Part shown: positions 11,662 to 24,181 of the stretch, piece by piece | How positions within the stretch are numbered: position 1 is the first letter of the stretch | Layout of the letters: every line of letters begins with the position of its first letter | From: Dissophora ornata | Lineage: Eukaryota; Mortierellomycota; Mortierellomycetes; Mortierellales; Mortierellaceae | Direction: 5' to 3' | Assembly: GCA_025201705.1 (NCBI GenBank) | Contig: MU616562.1 | Location: 40,275 to 104,274 of the forward strand | DNA: 64,000 nucleotides | Made by a program: the position numbers and the translations under genes | Notes under the pieces: model-generated | What the model saw: only the letters and a program-made list of their open reading frames with translations | What the model was told of the DNA's origin: nothing | The model's database searches: none

Positions 11662-11850
11662 GGTTTCCGGCCGACGGTTTTTCTGCAGTCGGCTCCAGTC
11701 CGTGCCCAGTTGGACTGGGCTAGCGTATAGTTTAGTGAAAAATCAAGTCCCGTCGACTGACCAAAACCAACCGCAACCGACTTGTTTCTTCCGTCAAGTC
11801 GGCTGATGAATCAGTCGGCTGAAGAATCAGTCGACTAAAAACCCTTAGTC
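11662..11850 (+). repeat. MITE-like dispersed repeat, copy 1
   Basis: This 189-bp element begins AAGGTTTCCGGCCGACGG and ends GTCGACTAAAAACCCTTAG, so its ends are imperfect inverted repeats (AGGGTTT followed by a TCGAC core). Internal marks shared with the other copies are CTGCAGTCGGC, AAAAATCAAGTCCC and repeated CAGTCGGCTGA. It has no coding capacity. Copy 3 matches its reverse complement over most of the length. Confidence 0.75.
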
Positions 11851-12080
11851 TACATTACTGTTGTTGACGGGATGAGCTCCCAGGCCTTTCCTATCTCTTT
11901 GAGTTTCTTTACAACACCGAAGTTGAGGGCACTAATGGACGAAAAATTGCGCGTGTAGTGATTTCGGATGTAACGCTCTGAGGCGTCAGTTGTTCTCTTG
12001 CCATCCCAGGTGCACAGAGGGTCTTGTCTACATCGTAGACTATGACCTTTCTTCCTGAACTCATATATGCTGATACATTA
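11850..12080 (-). pseudogene. Coding-like fragment ending at repeat copy 1
   Basis: One minus-strand frame stays open for about 75 codons without a clear start and stops at 11852-11850, in the terminus of the repeat. It contains CTWDGKRTTDASERYIRNHY and GVVKKLKEIGKAWELIP. A second frame over part of the same DNA reads VIVYDVDKTLC after an ATG, resembling a HAD-type DxDxT motif, but is short. I recognise no family with confidence. It could be the 3' remnant of a gene cut by the repeat. Confidence 0.25.
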
Positions 12081-15000
12081 GCGAATCATTGTCCCTTGTC
12101 AACACAATTCCGCCTCCATACAATCCCTTCCGACCTCCACATCTGCCTCCAGATCGCATAGTGCCAAGATCTAGGCAGGCAGAAGGGGTGCAAATGAGTA
12201 TAGACAGGGGAGTAGACTAAGAATAAACTTGGGGGTAGGAGTAATAGGCAAGGAGCTATTGTATTGAAGACTGAGGTTCAATGATTATGGGCTATGACGC
12301 TCTATATACGTTTCGGGGAGCCCGGGGCCGAACTGGTTTGGGGGGGTCTAAATCCTACCTATTGGTATACTTGTGGTACGAAGTTCTAATTCCAGGTAAA
12401 TGCGTACTCAGACACAGTATCCTAGAAGTCCACTTAGTTTAGCTCTGCGTAGCTTAATGAACATTGACTTGATTCCGAGATTGGAATGCTAAACTATTCG
12501 TCGGCGATGGTCTTCTAGAAATACTAGTCGGAGCCGGGATCTATGATCGAGAGACTATTGGACAGCGACGATATTTGCCTAAACCCCTAGAGCAAGGGTA
12601 CTGACAAGACGAGACATGACAGGATTGCCAGAGAAGACAATTTAAGGAGCTGTCGAAAGGGACCCTGACCAAAACAAACATCGCAGACGTAATGTAAGAT
12701 CACGCCTTGTTGTCTAGTGATTCTCGCTTTTACAGTGAAAACATTTACTTCTGTGCTCATTGCGCGCTTTCACCTCCTCAACAATAGAGCGGTGCTCGGC
12801 GTTTTTGTGCCATTCCTTCAAACACCGCCAATGATCAAAATATTTGGATATCGGACACCTGAAGATCTCTAGCGAATGCCAGAGCTGCCAGAGATCGAGA
12901 CTGATGACACTGCCGTCAACAAGGCCATTCGAATAAGTGACTATACGGAATATGCTCATAACAATAATCTTGACGCTTGAACTGTATTACCTCCATCCTC
13001 CTTACGTACGTGGCATTTTAGCATCAGTAACAAGATGGACAGGGCAGCGACACACAGGCGGAGTTTCACCTACAAATGCGAGTATTGATTGAAAGTTTGC
13101 ATGTCTAGGGTTTCCACTCGACGAGTTCTTTTTTTGCAGTCAGCGCCAGTTCTTGCCCGGCCGACCGTCGCGGATAGTAAAATGACCTACGTCCAATGAC
13201 CTTTTTGGCATTTCAGGCCTCCCCAACTCATCCACGAAAGCCAGCTTGATAAAAAATCAAGTCCCAGCTATAATCGACATATTTCTTTATTAAGCTGACT
13301 GAAAATCACTCGAAAGTCATTATCTCACTGCAGACATGGAAATCTCAGAGTCCGACTTCGTGGCATAATACGTTGTCCCCCAATGTCTAGAACGTGCTCG
13401 TGCAAGTGTAAGTGTATAGCGTTCTGAATAGTCCCATTTTTGACAGCATGTTTGAGCTTGCAGTTCATCTATACATTTATAGCCGCCCATAGGTCCAATA
13501 GAAACGTACAGACCCAGCAACCCAACAAGGATAGAACCTCGAGCCTGGCCGTGCAGGTATGGCCACACTGGCGTGTGGGGAAGAGACTATGCGGGTCGAA
13601 GTAACAGGCCCAATACAGGCAAACTGTGCGATAAAAAATAACTAGGACTTATTCTGCTTTGCCGAATCGGACCCCCGTTCCAGATCATCTATATTGAGGG
13701 TAATACATGATGATGGCTGTCAAGGTGCGATGAGTATTTCTGCTCAAAAAAGTGGGCATATTCATCATTCCTACCAGTATCGCGATGATCGCAGCAGTCT
13801 TTGTCACTATTCCAATGCTCCAAGCTGCACGGGTGCTATTTCTTCAATCCTATTTGTGTACATTGATGGCTATGCCAGAGAATAAAGCCCATGTCACTGA
13901 CTCTCACCTATTGAGACTCTGGGAGGACATTACAAGATTAACAGGAAAGGACTAGTAACCAAGGAAGCGATCCTAGAATTCCCCCGATCTTCCTTGTGCC
14001 GTCTGTTGACAGGCAGCTCTGCAATGGCCACCATATCTTTTGGCCAGCATATTAATGTTACAATGACGAGAGACAGGATACTGGAAGGAAGATAGACAGC
14101 TCATGCAAGATCTACACAGAATCTGTGGTAAATGGAGAGGATGCGGCCAAGGACAAGAATTTGAAAGAGGCCCTGGCTGCTTTCCACAGTCTTCAGAACT
14201 GGATCTTGCGAACATTTATCAACACTTTACACGTCCTATCACAAAGAACTCAGGGATGCCATTCTCACGCTAACGCTAATGTACCTTTATTAGCTGTGAG
14301 AGTGGATGGTGCATCATGTGGTACTCTGTACTGACAGATAAATAAGTGCTTGCTTACTTGCCTGAATCTTAGTTTGATTGATCTTGCTGCTTTTGCATGG
14401 GTGTAAAATTGCAATGTATTTTTCATCCGAGAGAGGATCATTGGAATCTTCCCAAGCCGTTTTGCGAGCTCAACTGTGAGTAAAGTATCTCTTCTCAAGC
14501 ACACTAAAACACACGAACCATGGCCTGCACCCGCAGGGCTGAATTCCTATAAATCTATAGTGTGAACCAAATAAACGGCAAGTTACCGTATGACAGCCAT
14601 CAATAATGAGCACTGGCAACCTTGCTACCTTGCTTTGTTTACCCACAACAAGACCCTTGCAGATGCACCACCTAATACGGAAGTCTAAGGAAACGATGTG
14701 ACAGTAGACAGCGGCTTTAGCTCCACTATCAGCGAGGTTTGTCTGTATGATCTTCTGGCATGCCTTCGATGTTATTTAGCCACAGACCAAGCAATAAAGT
14801 GTGTCGCCCTATCCCGAATTCGGAGAGCCAGTAAGCAAGGGTAAAAATGAGGATTCGCAGCGTGTGCCCAACAGGTATAGTGGTACTTGTAGATGACTAC
14901 ATCCGGGTTCCCATCCGTTCTGCCTTTTTTCCTCTATTGCCAATATTATTGCTCTATGATGTATGATGTCGACGACCCCCACCCGCATTCCGCAAAAAAA

Positions 15001-15750
15001 CAGGCTGAGAAATGTCCCAAAATAATCTTCGCGGCAGAACAGAGTACAATCATTTTCAATTCCTGGATATCAACATGAATAAAGGCAATGAACGAGGACA
15101 TGCATAATAAGCCGTGGCTTATGAGGGGTTTTTTTAATGTAGTCATTCTGTGGTATTCTCTAAAAGGAAAGGGATGCACAATATCTTATGAGTTGATCTG
15201 CCGCCATTTTCTGTTGCTTACCACAGGAGATTGATCAAGGATAGAGGAATCGATAGCTTTGAACAAATTTTCAATGACAGACCCCTTACGTAGATTGATT
15301 CTCAGGATAAGACCGGAGCAGTATCTCCCCTGGATCATTCCCATTCTATGCGAAAGGAACGGGAGGTATGGCTTGCCTTGCTCTCCCTCGGTATTACTGG
15401 CTTGAGATCCTCGGTAATTGGCTTGAGATGTAATTTCCTATGCGGCTCTCAAAATTAAATATCGACCTAATAATGCCCTATGGATGGGTATTGACGCTGG
15501 AGTATTTTCTTTCTCCTGTTTGGTACACCTCGTTTCTGTTCCTGAATTTACCAGGTAGCGAACAATGCTCTTGCTTATTCTTACATATTTTACTTCGCTC
15601 TTTATTGATTGACACCACGTCGTGCGGCAGTGTCCATTGAAGCGTGCTTACTATATTCTACGGTATGCGCAATAGCTACGGTTCCGACCCTTGCTCCGTC
15701 CCTGCAGTTGCTCCCATCATCTCTTCAGTCGCTTCTTTTTCCTGTTTTTT
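12081..15750. other. Gene-poor accessory stretch
   Basis: Apart from repeat copy 2 there is no gene I can support. Open frames that look mildly protein-like but match nothing I know lie at 12959-12714 (minus), 13568-13320 (minus, ending next to repeat copy 2), 13752-13955 (plus, hydrophobic start) and 14125-14334 (plus). They may be decayed gene pieces. Confidence 0.4.
13108..13312 (+). repeat. MITE-like dispersed repeat, copy 2 (diverged)
   Basis: It starts CTAGGGTTTCCACTCGACG and keeps TTTGCAGTCAGCGCCAGT and the internal AAAAATCAAGTCCC, in the same orientation as copy 1. The right end is degraded (AGCTGACTGAAAATCACTCG). It is longer than copy 1 by an insertion including AAAATGACCTACGTCCAATG. 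Confidence 0.65.
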
Positions 15751-15758
15751 TATATAAA
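15751..15758 (+). promoter_or_regulatory. TATA box of the complete subtilisin gene
   Basis: TATATAAA lies after a T-rich run, about 180 bases before the ATG at 15934. The transcript start would fall about 30 bases downstream, leaving a C/A-rich leader of roughly 150 bases. Confidence 0.6.
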
Positions 15759-15933
15759 AGGAGCCAGGGTCCCTCCAAATTTGGTTCATCAGATTATCGC
15801 ACTCCACTTCCTCTCTCCCCTCCCGCAGCATATCAGCACAACCTCACAGCTTCCACAGCAACTGACGAAACGGACAGCAACTCTTTCGCCAACTGTCAAA
15901 TCATCCCAACTTCCCAACTTCCCCACTTTCACT

Positions 15934-17136
15934 ATGAAGTACATCTCTTTCCTTGTCGTCGCTTGCTTGGCTTGGTCCTCGTCTTCAATCGAGGCCGCGG
16001 CTCCTTTCATCGCCAATAGCCAGGGCACAACTGCTGTCCCTGGCTCTTACATTGTCGTTCTCAAGGGTAACCATACCATGGAGTCCTTCCAGCCCAAATT
16101 CAACGAGGTCGCCACCCGCCTCCAGAACGCTCGTGGAGGTCGTCGCCCCACCATCAACCACAAGTTTACATCTATGCCCGGCTTTACCGTCACAGGAACG
16201 CGCGCGACCTTGACAGAACTCCTTAACATGGACGAAATCGAGTACATTGAACAGGATGCCATTATTACTATCCAAGGTACTCAGACCTCGCCTCCATCCT
16301 GGGGCCTTCCCCGTGTCTCCCAGCATGCTGGCCTCACCAGCGCCAAGACCTCGTACCAATATGCGAACACCGCTGGCGCTGGCGTCACTGCCTACATCGT
16401 TGATACTGGCATCAACACAGGCCATGTTGACTTTGGTGGCCGTGCCAAAATGGGCGCTAACTTTGTCCGTGGCTCACCCAACACTGACGAGAACGGTCAT
16501 GGCACTCACGTCTCCGGCACAATCGGAGGCACGACCTATGGTGTTGCCAAGAAAGTCAGCCTCGTTGGTGTCAAGGTCTTAGACAAAGCTGGCTCTGGCG
16601 CCACCTCTGCCATCGTTGCCGCTATGGACTGGATTATCTCTGTGAATAAGGGCAAGAAGGCTGTCGTAAACATGTCTCTGGGTGGAGGCTCCTCCCGCGC
16701 TTTGAATGATGCCGCTGGTCGTCTCTTCCAGGCCAACATCCCCGTGATCGTCGCTGCTGGCAACGACGCTAAGCAGAATGCTTGTGCAGGCTCTCCCTCG
16801 GGTGCCTCCGGTGCCTTTGCGGTCGGTGCGTCGGATATTAATGACGTTGTCGCTACCTTCTCATCGTTCGGCAAGTGTGTCAAGATCTTTGGACCTGGTG
16901 TCCAGATCACAAGTGCCTGGATTGGAAGTAACAAGGCCAAGAACACCATCTCGGGCACGTCGATGGCCACCCCTCATGTGGTCGGTGTTGCTGCTCTGTA
17001 TCTGAGCTCAGATAACACCCTCAAAACCGCCGCTCAGGTCTACAACAAGCTCCAGAAGACTGCAACCCCTAACGCAATCAAGGGCAACCTTCGTCAGGCT
17101 GCTAACCTCTTGGTCTTCAACGGCGGTGGAAAGTAA
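15934..17136 (+). CDS. Subtilisin-like (S8, proteinase K type) secreted serine protease
   Basis: An intron-less gene of 400 residues. The ATG at 15934 is chosen because it starts a classic signal peptide (MKYISFLVVACLAWSSSS); the frame is open upstream but reads as leader. Order: signal peptide 1-22; inhibitor I9 propeptide about 38-114 (SYIVVLKGN to IEYIEQDA); catalytic domain from about 120. The triad is Asp157 (YIVDTG), His189 (NGHGTHVSG) and Ser343 (GTSMATPHV), with oxyanion Asn277 (VAAGND). The length is normal for the family. Such enzymes are secreted as zymogens and self-process. It is a close paralogue of the truncated gene at the left edge, about 15.5 kb away and on the same strand, so the two bracket the NLR island. 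It is fully intact. Confidence 0.96.
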   Translation: MKYISFLVVACLAWSSSSIEAAAPFIANSQGTTAVPGSYIVVLKGNHTMESFQPKFNEVATRLQNARGGRRPTINHKFTSMPGFTVTGTRATLTELLNMDEIEYIEQDAIITIQGTQTSPPSWGLPRVSQHAGLTSAKTSYQYANTAGAGVTAYIVDTGINTGHVDFGGRAKMGANFVRGSPNTDENGHGTHVSGTIGGTTYGVAKKVSLVGVKVLDKAGSGATSAIVAAMDWIISVNKGKKAVVNMSLGGGSSRALNDAAGRLFQANIPVIVAAGNDAKQNACAGSPSGASGAFAVGASDINDVVATFSSFGKCVKIFGPGVQITSAWIGSNKAKNTISGTSMATPHVVGVAALYLSSDNTLKTAAQVYNKLQKTATPNAIKGNLRQAANLLVFNGGGK

Positions 17137-17841
17137 ATACGTGTAGTGTACATCATGTATATAAAATTATCATTTACGAATTAGAACCAGAACATAAATC
17201 TCCATGAATACGATCTTGCGCATCCCTTGAAAGCTGAAGAGTTTGTCGTGGCGAGTGTGACGACTACACGCGATAGTGGTGTGTCTCTCTCCCAATCCAG
17301 AGTGGATGTTCGCATTCGGTGGCGTTGCTGGGACACGGGTATCTGTGCACCGTCCCATTTGCACATGCGAGATACGGTGACACGACGCGAGGTGAAGCAC
17401 CATGCAAATGAAACATGAAAATCGATTGCATCAATCATCCGCGTCGCTACGTACAGACCGTACATGTCATTTCGTAGTCTCCACACACTCATCACGACAT
17501 CGCCCCCTTCTTCCCTCTCCAACTTTCTCAGTCATTCTTTTTCCGCTCCTCCTGTCCCTGGGACAAAGTGTCTCCGCCATCTCTTTATTTCGTCCCACTC
17601 CTACATCATCCTTTAATCTCATTCTTTCATCTAGAAATTCTTCCAAGGTACTGATGTCATCCGCCCTCCAGCGTCATTGTCTGCGCGCAATAATCTTGGT
17701 GGCGCCGCGCTGTCTGCCGTGTCGATCCTTACCATTCCCGTATCTCTATTGACTCCCCCTTCTTCTTCGTCCTCGTCGTCCTCATTTGCTACTCATGGAT
17801 AGAATATAGAATAATTGACACGGAGAGAACTACACTAGGCC
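17137..17841. other. Intergenic, golgin promoter
   Basis: The 3' UTR of the protease is followed by a strongly C/T-rich stretch (about 17500-17780), typical of fungal promoters and leaders, before the golgin ATG. No gene seen. Confidence 0.5.
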
Positions 17842-20800
17842 ATGTTCTCTTCCATCAAGGAAAAGATCAATACGGGCTTAACTTCCATTCAAGAAAAAGG
17901 AATGGAAGCCGCCAAGGCCGCCCAGACGGCTGCTACCCAGGCCGCTGCAGCAGCCTCCGCCGGCTCAGGAACCACCAGCCCCTCACAGCGCCCATCCCAT
18001 GACCAAACACCCCACGACCTCTTGGGCGATCCTTTAACCTCTTCAGTCCCTGGATCGCCCTCATCGCACAATCACGGATTACCTAGGATAAGCAGTAGCA
18101 GCTTTACAGGTGGCAGCAGCGCGACATCGCTGTTCCGACGATCGATCCAGACTACACGCGGGTCTTCAGACCTGATCAGCTTTGCAACGTCCCCACCTCC
18201 GTCTTATGGTCCTCCACCCTTCAACTCTGCAGGGAACAAAATGCTAATGGCTATGATCAAGCAATTGACTCTGGATCCTCTTCAGGAAAAACCTGATCCG
18301 GCGCAATTGGAGGCCGTGAAGGCCGCAGAACCTGGCGGAAATGAGATGACGGATTCGGTCATTGAGAAACTAGAAAGGTTACAGCGTTATGAGGCGCGTT
18401 TTCCAGGCAAGATAAGGCAAAAGAATGTCGGCGTTGAATGGATGGAGACGTAGCCTGCGTTATTTCGCTACTGATGTATTTGTAATAACGCTCATGGCTA
18501 TTATTTCCATTATTTAGATCTTGCCACGGCGTTCAAGAAGCTGGTACAAGAAAAGCTCACCATCGAGGCTGTTTTGAAGGCGTCTACACCGCTTGAGGAT
18601 CTGTCAGATGTTGAGGTGCTGGATTCTCATTTCCGTAATATGGCGTACAAGAGCGAAGTGTCGATGCAGGAGATAAAGCGTTTAAATGATGAACTGCGAG
18701 GTGGGTCCTTTCACATCGTATGACCGTCTATCGATTCCCAACTCCGCATTGGCTTCTAATCGCATTTTTTTTATGATTTTACAGACGCTACCAAGTTGAG
18801 GGAGGTGCATGCAATCGAATCGGCATCACAGTCAGACATGATTGAGAACCTTCAGGACCAACTTGCATCGAAAACTGAGGTACCGATAGATTTACAATAG
18901 TCTCGTGCAGTTCACATCATGTTCCATTATCCATTTCTAACGACTATTCACCGCGTGATAATCAATATTATACTAAACAGGAGATTGAGTGGCTCAAGAA
19001 AAATGGACCGGTGACTGAAGGCGAAAAGAATGAAGCAGATGTACCCTCAAAGGCGACCATTGAGAAGCAACAGGCACGAATCTTAGAACTGGAAGCAAAG
19101 ATCAAAATGCTTGAGAGCCAGCTTGCCAATGCGCCGTCACCCACATCAGCGACGCCCGCTTCGACATCAGATACACCCTCAGACCCACACTCTGCATCAG
19201 TTTCTGCTCCCGAGACAGTTGCTGCATCTGCGTCAGGCTCGGGAAGCAGCTCTCCAAAAGAGAAGAAAGTGGCTGCCAAGGATCAAAAGAAGAAAGACCA
19301 GGCTTTGCGTGATCTGATGGCCCGTCTGGAGGCCGTTCTTAAGGAGAAGAAGCAGGCACAACAGGAACAAGAGCAAGCTGAGGTCAAACTGCTGCAGCTG
19401 CAACTGGATCTGGACAAAGAAGTCAAGATCAAAAAGGAGATGGTCAACAAGTTGGATGAACTCCAGAAGAAGGTTGGAGAGATAGAAGAGAAGGAGCATC
19501 ACCGACAGGTCTTCTCCAGCGAAAATTCCAAGCAACAGCAACATGAGGATGCGGCAGCGCCTGGAGACACTAACCAGGATGTTACAGCAGAAGCTAAGGC
19601 TAAGCTGGTAAGGGAACTTGAGGATGTAACTCTGGAGGCCAAAGAGGTGAAGGAATCGCTGGTAAAGGCCCAATCGGATGCTGAGTCAGCAGCAAAGCGC
19701 GAGACAGAGGCCATTGACGCGAAATCAAAGGCTGAGATATCCCTTGCCAAGACCCTGGCTGCTCAAAGATCAGCCCAGGACTCCTTAACCGTAATCGAAA
19801 AAGAACTCAGAATCACGAAGGCCCAAGTCAAGGAATTGCAAAAGTCGGAAGCGGTTCTCCAAGACACTAAGAGGCAGTTGGCGGAGGCGCAAAAAGCTGT
19901 CGACCAGGCTCAGATGGAGAAAGAGCAGACGCAGCAGACCTTGGAAGCTGAGCTCCAGAAGGCCAGGAAAGAGCAAGAAGCATTGGAAGCACGACAGAAG
20001 GAGGAAACTGATAAGATCGCGGAACAGATTCGCATCGAGAGCCAAAAAGCGCTTGCGGAGCGTGAAGACGAATTGACGGTACTGAGGCAGGATAAGCAGG
20101 ATCTAGAGCAAAAACTTGAGCAGCATGTCGGCACCTCTGGAGAGGAAACCAAAGTAATTAAGGAGCAGGTGAAGACTCTGCAACAGGAGATTCAGAGGCA
20201 TGAGGAAACTATCTTGACTTTGACGAAAGAACGCACAGACCTCGAGAAGCAGTTGGCGGAGCGGCCGGATCTGTCGGCAGAGCTTACTGTTGCCACGTCC
20301 AAGGTCGCTGAGAAGGAACAAGAACTCGAAGAAAACCGTAAACAGATCGATGATCTTACGGCCGAGAAGGATTCGCTCGCCAAGGCTGCAACCAAAAATC
20401 AACAGCTGATTAAGGAGTTGGAAAATAACAGCAGCAAGGTATTGGAAGAATGGACGTTCAAAGTTGAGGAGAAGGAGCGACAGTTGCAAGCTAAGACTTT
20501 GGAGGCTGATGAGCTGCAGCAGGAAGTTGACTCGCTGGACCAGCAGAAAGACGAGATTTTGGCCAAGTTGGCTGTGGTCCAGGAGATGGAGTGCAACGGA
20601 ACTAAAAACATCAAGGCGCTCGAAGATGATCTCGCTAAGGCTAAGCAACAAGTCGAAGAAGCAGCAGCGGTAGCAGCAGTAACAGCGGCAGGATCTGCTG
20701 TTGTGGCTGCGAGTATCGCTAAGGGCAAGGAGACAGCGTCCTCCTCTGAAACAGGATCCACTGTAGAAGAAGAGTTGCGCGCCAAGATCGTGGAACTTGA

Positions 20801-23800
20801 AGCAGAGGTCGTGTCATTGAATCACGTCCCATCCAAGAATTCGCAAAAGAAATTGCGCCAAGATCTCAACCAGACAAAGGCTGCTAAGCAAGAGGCTGAG
20901 GCTTTGGTTGCCACGCTCAAGGCTGACCTCGAGAAGGCTCAGACACAGGCCCAGTCCGCCCCTTCTAGCAACGGCAGTAACAATGCCAATGCAAATTCAG
21001 AGTCAGATGCAACGATCAAGTCTCTGAAGGACAGGATTAACGAGCTTGAGAAGACGATCGAGATCAAAGAGGAAGCCTTGAAGGAGCACCAAATGAAGCT
21101 GGACGAGGAGATCAAACGACAAGAGTCTCTGCAGAACCGTGTTCAGGAGCTGGAGGCGACCGTAGCCACTGTAGAGGTCCTAGAGGAGGAAAAGGAGAAA
21201 ATGAGCAAGTCCTATAAAGATCTTGAGGCGCAGGTGGAGACTGGAGCGAAAGAACACCAGAAGGCGATCTCAGAGTTGCAGAGGAGCCACGAAGAACTTG
21301 AAATTAAAGAGGCAGCTCGCGCAAAGGAATTGCAGGTCGCCAAGGAGTGCGAACAACGATTAACCAAGGAGCTGGATGATACTAAGAAGCATATCTCGGA
21401 AGCAAGTGACAAGAAGCATGGCGAAGCTGAGGAAAAGCTCGGGCTTTTGAACAAGGAACACGAGGAATTGATGCAAAAGCAACAAGAACTTGAGAAACTC
21501 CATCTGGAATCCGAGAAGACTGCTCAAGAGAAGCAACAGCTCTCGGAGACAGAGCTTGAAGTCTTGCACAGGGCGAAGGCTGAACTTGAGGCCAAGGTCG
21601 AAGAGCATAAAGAGTCTATCACCAAGGAGAAAGACCGTACCAAGGTTGATATTGAACGGGTTGCTGTTGAGTTAGAAGCCATTCGTAGAGCAGAGCAGGC
21701 TGCTAATGCAAAAGTTGACAGCTTGATGAAAGAGCGCGACTCTGCTCAGGAAAAGGTCATGGCTCTGGAGAAACAAGTCGAGCACTCTCAGGAAACAAAG
21801 AAAGGTCGTCTGGAAGCCCTGGATAACCAAACCCTGCAACTCGCAAAAGAAAAGGAGTCCCTGACCAAGGACCTGGAAGCCGCACGCACTGAGCTTGAGA
21901 GCATCACCAAAGTCAAGGGCGAGGAATACCAGGCATTGCTGACAAAGCATGATGGCCTTATTGCAGAGAGGGATGTAGCTCTATCCAAATTGGCGTCCAA
22001 AGAGTTGGAGCTCAAGAGTGCGCACGAAGGAGCGAAGTCCACGCATGATGTTGAAAAGACTGTCGCCGCACTTTCCAAGGAGTTGGAGGAGACCAAGGGC
22101 GAGCTGGCGAAGGTCGAGGCGCAATTGAATGAGCTCGAAGCTTCAAGTGCTGCTGAGATCCAGGGCCTACAGCAGCAAATTCAGACATTGACGACGGAGA
22201 AGGAATTGCTGGACCAACAAAAGACTGAACTCGAGACACGACTCAAGGATAGCAAGGCTCAGAAGGATGAAGCAACAAAGTTGCTCAAGGTCCTCGAGGA
22301 AGACAATGCGCAAATATCGATTGCTAAGAAAGAGGCTCAGGAAAAGATGAACGAACTGCAGGCCAGAGTCAATTCACTGGCCATGAAGGATAGGGACACG
22401 AAAGAGGCCCTTGCGCTTGCCAAATCGACGATCCATCAGCGGGATGAAGAACTGGAGGAGGCTAGAAAATCCAGGGCCGAAGATGAAGATAAGCTGCAGA
22501 AATCGATGACACTGCTCAAGACGACGCGAAAGCAGATCTTGAGGCTGGAGAAGGAGAAGCAGGAAGTAGCAGACGAACTCGAGGCAGTCAACGTGGCAAT
22601 GGCCAAGGCAGCGCAAGAGGCCAAGTCTCAAGTCTCTAAAGCTACAGCGCAACAGGCGACGGCTGCCAACGACCTCGCACGTCTTCAGGCGGTCCACGCT
22701 AAGATGGCTCAGGATAAGGAAAAGCTGATCCAGGAGAAGGAGCAGTACTTTGATCAGCTCCAGATGAAGCAGGCCGAGTTTGAGTCTTCGCAGACATCGC
22801 TCGAGAATGTGGAGCACGAGATGAGGGAATATCGCCACCAACTTGAGGAGGCCCGTGATAGGGTAACGATGCTTGAGGAAGAGACTTCGCATGCCAAACG
22901 GTTGGCAGATACCAAGCTTGTAGAGTGCGAAGGATTGCGGAGGAAAGCGATGGAGCTGGAAATGAAACTGGAGCAAGTTCAGTCAGCAATGAAGACTCGA
23001 AGTGAGACCCATCGGACTGTGCTGGAGAACCTGCAACAGGAAGTCGAAGAAACCAAGGAGACGTTGGGAGCGGAAATTAAGAAGCTGAAGGGAACCCTGC
23101 AGGGAAAGGAAGCAGAGATTGCGGACCTGAAGGAGAAGGAAAGCAGGAGGGCTGAGGAAGTGAAGCAGTTTTCAGAGTTGCAGCAGCAGCAAGGCGTGAA
23201 GGTCACTACGCTGGAGGGCGACGTCAAAGAGCTGAAGGATCGCAAGCGGGACTTGGAGTTGGAACTCGTAGGCGTTTGCTTTCCTTTGCGCTGTATGCTA
23301 TATTTAAATATTCCACGGGTACAAACCAACGCGTTAAATTTTTTATGGTTGTTAAATACAGCAACATTTCAAGGACCTGGAAGAGATTCTCGCCCAGGAA
23401 AAGAGCTCCCACGAAAAGCTTGTTGAAGAGTTCAAGATGCGTGAGGTACACCTACGCACCGTCAACAAGGTAAGACACTCTACGCGATGGCTATCAACCT
23501 CGTATAACTTCTCTACTGTATCTCACTTCAGTGCCGCTGTTTTCTGTTTTGACTATAGACACTGAAGGAAGAAGTTCGCAAGTTGCAGAAGCAGATGCCA
23601 GGGGTATCGCCGTCGCCTTCCCCGGGGCCATTTACTCCCAGTGGCAGTGGAGTCCCGCAGACACCAGCACCGAACAGCAGCAGCAATCGTGCTACGTCTC
23701 CACAGTCAACGCCTCCCAGCACGCCACACATTGGAAGACTCCTTTCACTGCAGCAGCCGCAAGAGGATGATGTCAATGTCGAGTATCTGAAGAACGTGCT

Positions 23801-24007
23801 GTTGAACTTTATGGAGCACAAGGAGCGTCGTGTAAGTTTAAGATTGTCACTTGTAAAATTGACACTACTTGCGACGGGAGCTGCTTTACTGACGAGCTCG
23901 GTTTGTTTCTTATTGTTTTCGTATTATAGCAACAATTGGTGCCTGTTGTGGCGCAAGTGTTGAAGCTGACGCCCGATGAAACGAAACGACTCTCGCGAGG
24001 AGCATAG
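17842..24007 (+). CDS. GRIP-domain golgin (long coiled-coil Golgi tether)
   Basis: Seven exons, 17842-18406, 18518-18700, 18785-18879, 18981-23267, 23362-23469, 23559-23831 and 23930-24007, give about 1862 residues. The N-terminus (MFSSIKEKINTGL) is amphipathic, followed by a low-complexity Ser/Pro segment. Most of the protein, about residues 180-1740, is Glu/Lys/Gln-rich coiled coil with heptads. A Ser/Pro linker (GVSPSPSPGP) precedes the C-terminal GRIP domain, from VNVEYLKNVLL with its conserved Tyr to KLTPDETKRLSRGA at the very end. Family knowledge: GRIP domains bind ARL1-GTP on the trans-Golgi, and golgins of this type (yeast Imh1, animal golgin-97/245) capture endosome-derived vesicles. 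The first intron starts with GC instead of GT; the other five are GT-AG. It converges on the Bsd2-like gene 175 bp downstream. Confidence 0.9.
18407..18517 (+). other. GC-AG intron in the golgin gene
   Basis: Exon 1 ends CGTTTTCCAG and the intron begins GCAAGATAAG and ends TTATTTAG. Joining makes codon G|AT and continues RFP-DLATAFKKLVQEK. No GT donor nearby restores both the phase and this reading; the strong CAG|GCAAG context is what GC donors typically have. Confidence 0.75.
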
Positions 24008-24181
24008 GGGAATGTTGGATAGATAAAAAAAAGAAAAAAGAAAACATACGCACATACATACCATGTGAAATATCACCATCAGATAGAGGAAACGAGACCA
24101 AAACACTGTAAAGTTCTTATTTTTTGCTTTCATTTTCTACTCTAATACATGAACGTCGGGTGGGAGGGGTATCAAAACAGC

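Noticed and set aside
14125..14334. Plus frame with helical content near 14.1 kb
   Set aside because: No family recognised, and competing frames in the same DNA look equally coding-like; insufficient to call a gene.
19233..22976. Several 80-200-residue minus frames rich in Leu or Ser
   Set aside because: Antisense shadows of the golgin coiled coil; composition follows from Glu/Lys/Gln codons.
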